Part shown: positions 32,297 through 34,067 of the stretch, piece by piece
Position numbering within the stretch: position 1 is the first letter of the stretch
Layout of the letters: every line of letters starts with the position of its first letter
DNA from: an uncultured Fibrobacter sp.
GTDB taxonomy: Bacteria; Fibrobacterota; Fibrobacteria; Fibrobacterales; Fibrobacteraceae
Assembly: GCA_946183925.1 (NCBI GenBank)
Contig: CAMHDS010000020.1
Location: 1-34,067, forward strand
Length of the DNA stretch: 34,067 nucleotides
Direction of reading: 5' to 3'
Translations under genes and position numbers: made by a program
The notes under the pieces: generated by a model
What the model was told of the DNA's origin: nothing
What the model saw: only the letters and a program-made list of their open reading frames with translations
Databases searched by the model: none

Positions 32297-32456
32297 AGTG
32301 TTTGGATATTTCTGTTATCAATGCATTCACAAGGATGCCTTCTTCGTTTGGAGAAGTCTTGAAAAGCAGACGTGGTAATCTTTTATACCTATTATCGCTA
32401 GTTGTCCCTGTAATATACAGGTCTTCCAGAGCCTTATCTTCAAACTCTATAATCAT
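32289..32456 (-). pseudogene. HigB/RelE-type toxin with internal deletion
   Basis: From ATG 32456 the 55-aa product begins MIIEFEDKALEDLYITGTTS, matching the N-terminus of Bacteroidota HigB toxins (typically MIVEFExxxLxELYxTGKTSD). It ends NALITEISKHYE, matching their usual C-terminus (...ICNILELSNHYK-like). Family members are about 100 aa, so roughly 40 central residues, including the strands that form the RNase surface, are missing. The frame is retained, which points to an in-frame deletion. A TTG start at 32480 would lie inside the promoter and is unlikely. Loss of toxicity is inference. Confidence 0.65.
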
Positions 32457-32477
32457 AGGCTTTGGAAGTATTCTCTG

Positions 32478-32509
32478 CAAAGATAGCGTTATTTGTCGAA
32501 TAATTCACA
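32478..32509 (-). promoter_or_regulatory. promoter of the toxin-antitoxin operon
   Basis: On the minus strand TATCTTTG (32478-32485) is a full -7 match. A TGTG (32506-32509), one base off TTTG, stands 20 nt upstream. The start would fall near 32471, giving a leader of about 15 nt. Confidence 0.55.
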
Positions 32510-32599
32510 TATTTGCGAATTGTTTTCACTCGAATTTCCGTTACCATAGAATACAGTATTAATTGTTACTCATACTGCACTCTTCCCAGTGAAGAATGC

Positions 32600-32620
32600 C
32601 CGGTTGGTACAACTAACCGG
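32600..32620. repeat. hairpin next to direct repeat B
   Basis: CCGGTTGG (32600-32607) pairs with CTAACCGG (32613-32620), with one G-T pair, around TACAA. It ends 3 bases before repeat B. A different hairpin (31694-31724) holds the same position before repeat A. Confidence 0.45.
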
Positions 32621-32623
32621 ACT

Positions 32624-32855
32624 GCAATAATATACATTCTTTCCCAATATGGTCGGTTGAAACGTTAAAACTTTCGCAAATGTTTTTTACGATTTCCGTG
32701 TTTTCTACCTGCGACTCCGCTTTCTTTGGTCCCAAGTGCAGAATCGGGAATTTTCGCGCTTGGCCGGGGGTGGAACGGTGGTTCCAAGTGCAGAATCGGC
32801 CATTTTTGCACTTGGGCGATAGGGGAGGGTGCCGTTGTTGGGCTGGATATCTGGC
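32624..32855 (+). repeat. direct repeat B (right of the toxin-antitoxin genes)
   Basis: Second copy of the repeat at 31724-31904. Compared with A it has a partial internal duplication: the hairpin unit beginning CCAAGTGCAGAATCGG occurs twice (32732 and 32784). The second forms a perfect 9-bp stem, CCAAGTGCA/TGCACTTGG (32784-32792, 32807-32815). It runs directly into the tail of an Rpn-type gene at 32855. Confidence 0.85.
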
Positions 32856-32905
32856 TACAATCCCTGCACGAGCTCCGGCGCAAGACCGGCGACTTTGCGG
32901 ATATC
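32855..32905 (-). pseudogene. 3' remnant of a second Rpn-type gene
   Basis: Read leftward, the last 17 codons give DIRKVAGLAPELVQGL and a TAG, closely matching the intact gene's end (CKVTGLAPEVVLGL). The DNA just past both stops begins GGCTACAATCCC. Everything upstream of this tail is gone: the next recognisable sequence is IS30 transposase on the other strand. Confidence 0.7.
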
Positions 32906-32940
32906 GCTATTCCACTGGCGAGAGCTAGCTGCTAGAAGCA

Positions 32941-33150
32941 GGTGGCGCAAACGAAAACACGAATGGACTGATACGCCAATACATCTCGAAAGGTACGGAC
33001 TTCAGCGAGCTGACCGACGAGATGCTTGCTGAGATAGAATGGAAACTGAACCACAGGCCCCGTAAGTCGCTAGGTTACAGGACCCCGTTGGAATATTGCA
33101 AACAATATTATTTAACTTTGACTTTTGAAGTGTGTTGCACTTCTAATTAG
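32941..33150 (+). pseudogene. 3' remnant of an IS30-family transposase
   Basis: The frame reads GGANENTNGLIRQYISKGTD, then ELTDEMLAEIEWKLNHRPRK and SLGYRTPLEYC, to a TAG at 33148-33150. GxNENTNGLIRQY...KG and LNxRPRKxLGYxTP are signature blocks of the IS30-family DDE transposase C-terminus. The remaining ~250 N-terminal codons and the left end of the IS are absent. The region after the stop contains a 12-bp palindrome, TTCTAATTAGAA (33141-33152), perhaps part of the right terminal repeat. Confidence 0.85.
33088..33120 (+). promoter_or_regulatory. possible outward promoter at the IS30 remnant
   Basis: TAACTTTG (33113-33120) is a full -7 match. TTGG or GTTG 21-22 nt upstream is a poor -33 box. 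It faces the antiterminator gene at 33234. Confidence 0.3.
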
Positions 33151-33233
33151 AATTCAAAACACCTTAATTCAAGGTATATGCTTTGAGGGCTTTTTTGATT
33201 AGCAGGTAATATCCGCGTAACAACTTAACCTGA

Positions 33234-33755
33234 ATGCCAGCACAAGAGAAACAGAACTTGGCGTGGTTCGCCGCCCGAACCCGGTTTGGACAAGAAATCG
33301 GAATCCGGGACAAGCTCTCGGAATAGGGAGTCCAGTCCTTCATACCTACGGAACTGCGTGAAAAATACCGGGGAAAGAAGGTGGAGCATCCCGTGATTAA
33401 CAATCTGGTGTTTCTTAGGGCCACTAAGGAACGGGCCTGCGCGCTGAAGACGCAGGACGGCCTGCCGGTGAACTACCTGTTCGACTACGCCACGCACGCC
33501 ATGCTCACGGTGCCGGACAAACAGATGGAGGACTTCCAGCGGGTGCTGGGACTCTCTATCCGGGAAGGCGGTTTGATGGACCAGCCATTGGAACTGGGCA
33601 GCCATGTTCGCGTGTCCAAGGGCGCCCTCCGCGGCGTGGAAGGGAACGTGCTGGAACTCCAGGGCCGCTTCTATGTGGTAGTGAGCCTGTGCGGCTGCGT
33701 ATTCGCCCGTGCCCGTGTCCCCCGCGCCTGGCTGGAGGTTGATTCGAGCCACTGA
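33234..33755 (+). pseudogene. UpxY/NusG-like antiterminator interrupted by an amber codon
   Basis: From ATG 33234 the frame reads MPAQEKQNLAWFAARTRFGQ, then EIGIRDKLSE, a TAG at 33324-33326, then GVQSFIPTELREKYRGKKVE and HPVINNLVFLRATKE to the end. Without the stop it would be a 173-aa protein with a NusG N-terminal (NGN) domain followed by a KOW-like C-terminal part (LGSHVRVSKGALRGVEGNVL). This is the plan of UpxY antiterminators, which load on RNA polymerase at the start of capsule operons. A leucine is usual at the stop position (ELGV), so TTG to TAG is the likely change. A shorter product could start at GTG 33381 but would lack half the NGN domain. No polysaccharide genes are visible downstream. 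Confidence 0.75.
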
Positions 33756-33840
33756 TCAGTTCTCAGTTATGTGTTATCTGGCCGAAGGTCAAGCATAAAT
33801 CAAGTCCTCGGCTGTGTTCTCCAGATTCTTTAGATATTCG

Positions 33841-33873
33841 GGCCAGGTGTGATTTAAGGCAACACACCTGGCC
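33841..33873. repeat. 11-bp inverted repeat plus an extra half-copy
   Basis: GGCCAGGTGTG (33841-33851) pairs perfectly with CACACCTGGCC (33863-33873) across an 11-nt loop. The right half recurs at 33926-33936. No T run follows, so it is either a weak terminator or a protein site. Confidence 0.6.
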
Positions 33874-33959
33874 TGTTGGAACAATGTATAGGAGCGATTT
33901 GCGGGCTAGGTATGTAGGTTAAAAACACACCTGGCCCTAAAAGTGATGATGGCGTGGGA

Positions 33960-34067
33960 TTCACGCCCGACACCGGCACCCGCAAAATTGGCCGAAAGTG
34001 ACGGCGCAGAAGTCACGCCCGACACCGGCACCCGCAAAATTGGCCGAAAGTGACGGCGCAGAAGTCA
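33960..34067 (+). repeat. 52-bp repeat array, continuing past the window
   Basis: Two full units start at 33960 and 34012, and the first four bases of a third at 34064 meet the window edge, all with 52-bp period. The unit reads GTCACGCCCGACACCGGCAC, then CCGCAAAATTGGCCGAAAGT and GACGGCGCAGAA (the first copy begins with T). The two copies are almost identical to each other and clearly related to the pair at 1780-1878. Confidence 0.88.

Larger units (their letters stand above)
33756..34067. other. noncoding right end of the window
   Basis: No convincing gene is present in these 312 bases. They hold an 11-bp inverted repeat with a third half-copy, and then the 52-bp repeat array that runs off the window. 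Confidence 0.7.

Noticed and set aside
32680..32935. Small rightward open frames over direct repeat B
   Set aside because: They run through the repeat's hairpins and the antisense of the Rpn tail. They have no family similarity and no start signals.
33092..33109. AATATTG/CAATATT inverted repeat in the IS30 remnant
   Set aside because: It lies in transposase coding sequence for the normal family ending (EYC...). An AT-rich 7-bp match there is plausible by chance.
33960..34067. CRISPR array
   Set aside because: Units follow each other directly with a fixed 52-bp period and no variable spacers. No cas gene is present.

Overview
The window looks like a chromosomal segment of a Bacteroidales bacterium (Bacteroides/Prevotella/Alistipes-like; genus not determinable here). 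The evidence is the repeated Bacteroidota promoter pattern (TTTG, 19-20 nt, TAnnTTTG), gene families typical of that order (DUF3575 and DUF5119-type proteins, fimbrillin lipoproteins, UpxY-type antiterminators, membrane-bound AraC regulators) and the near absence of Shine-Dalgarno sequences.

Layout. 1-7.5 kb is a GC-rich housekeeping part: the 5' end of a leftward gene, folC, a pair of 52-bp intergenic repeats, a very large alpha-2-macroglobulin-like secreted protein carrying a large palindrome inside its coding sequence, and tRNA-Val(UAC) with its own promoter and terminator. 7.6-11.7 kb is a tight rightward signalling operon: a sensor histidine kinase, a stand-alone receiver protein, a kinase-like sensor protein without a kinase domain, and a small two-helix membrane protein. 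11.7-14.8 kb is a convergent leftward operon: a fimbrillin-like lipoprotein, a seven-helix membrane AraC regulator, and a second receiver protein whose frame breaks at an A9 tract just before half of an AraC-type DNA-binding domain. 14.8-15.2 kb is an AT-rich divergent regulatory region with two near-ideal promoters facing away from each other and operator-like repeats.

15.2-30.5 kb is a long fimbrial operon: a DUF3575 outer-membrane protein, a DUF5119 lipoprotein, a tandem array of five diverged fimbrillin paralogues, a sixth C-terminally extended fimbrillin, and two large lipoproteins (796 and 1032 aa, the latter with a BIG2 domain), closed by a strong hairpin. The four spacers between array members downstream of the second fimbrillin each hold a GC-rich hairpin; the other junctions are tightly packed. 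I infer that the signalling genes on the left control this operon, as FimS/FimR does for fimbriae in Porphyromonas.

30.6-34.07 kb is a scrapyard of mobile and decaying elements: a GNAT acetyltransferase tail with a frameshift, an intact PD-(D/E)XK (Rpn-type) nuclease with an EGRA repeat tail, a HigBA-like toxin-antitoxin pair whose toxin has lost its middle, bracketed by two direct repeats exactly 900 bp apart, the tail of a second Rpn gene, the tail of an IS30-family transposase, and a UpxY/NusG-like antiterminator split by an in-frame amber codon. The right edge ends in the same 52-bp repeat family seen at 1.8 kb.

Most noteworthy: the possible phase-variable receiver/HTH junction at the A9 tract inside fimbrial regulation, the fimbrillin array with its conserved start blocks and hairpins, the unnamed 52-bp repeat family, the palindromic insertion in the macroglobulin gene, and the direct repeats bracketing the toxin-antitoxin genes.
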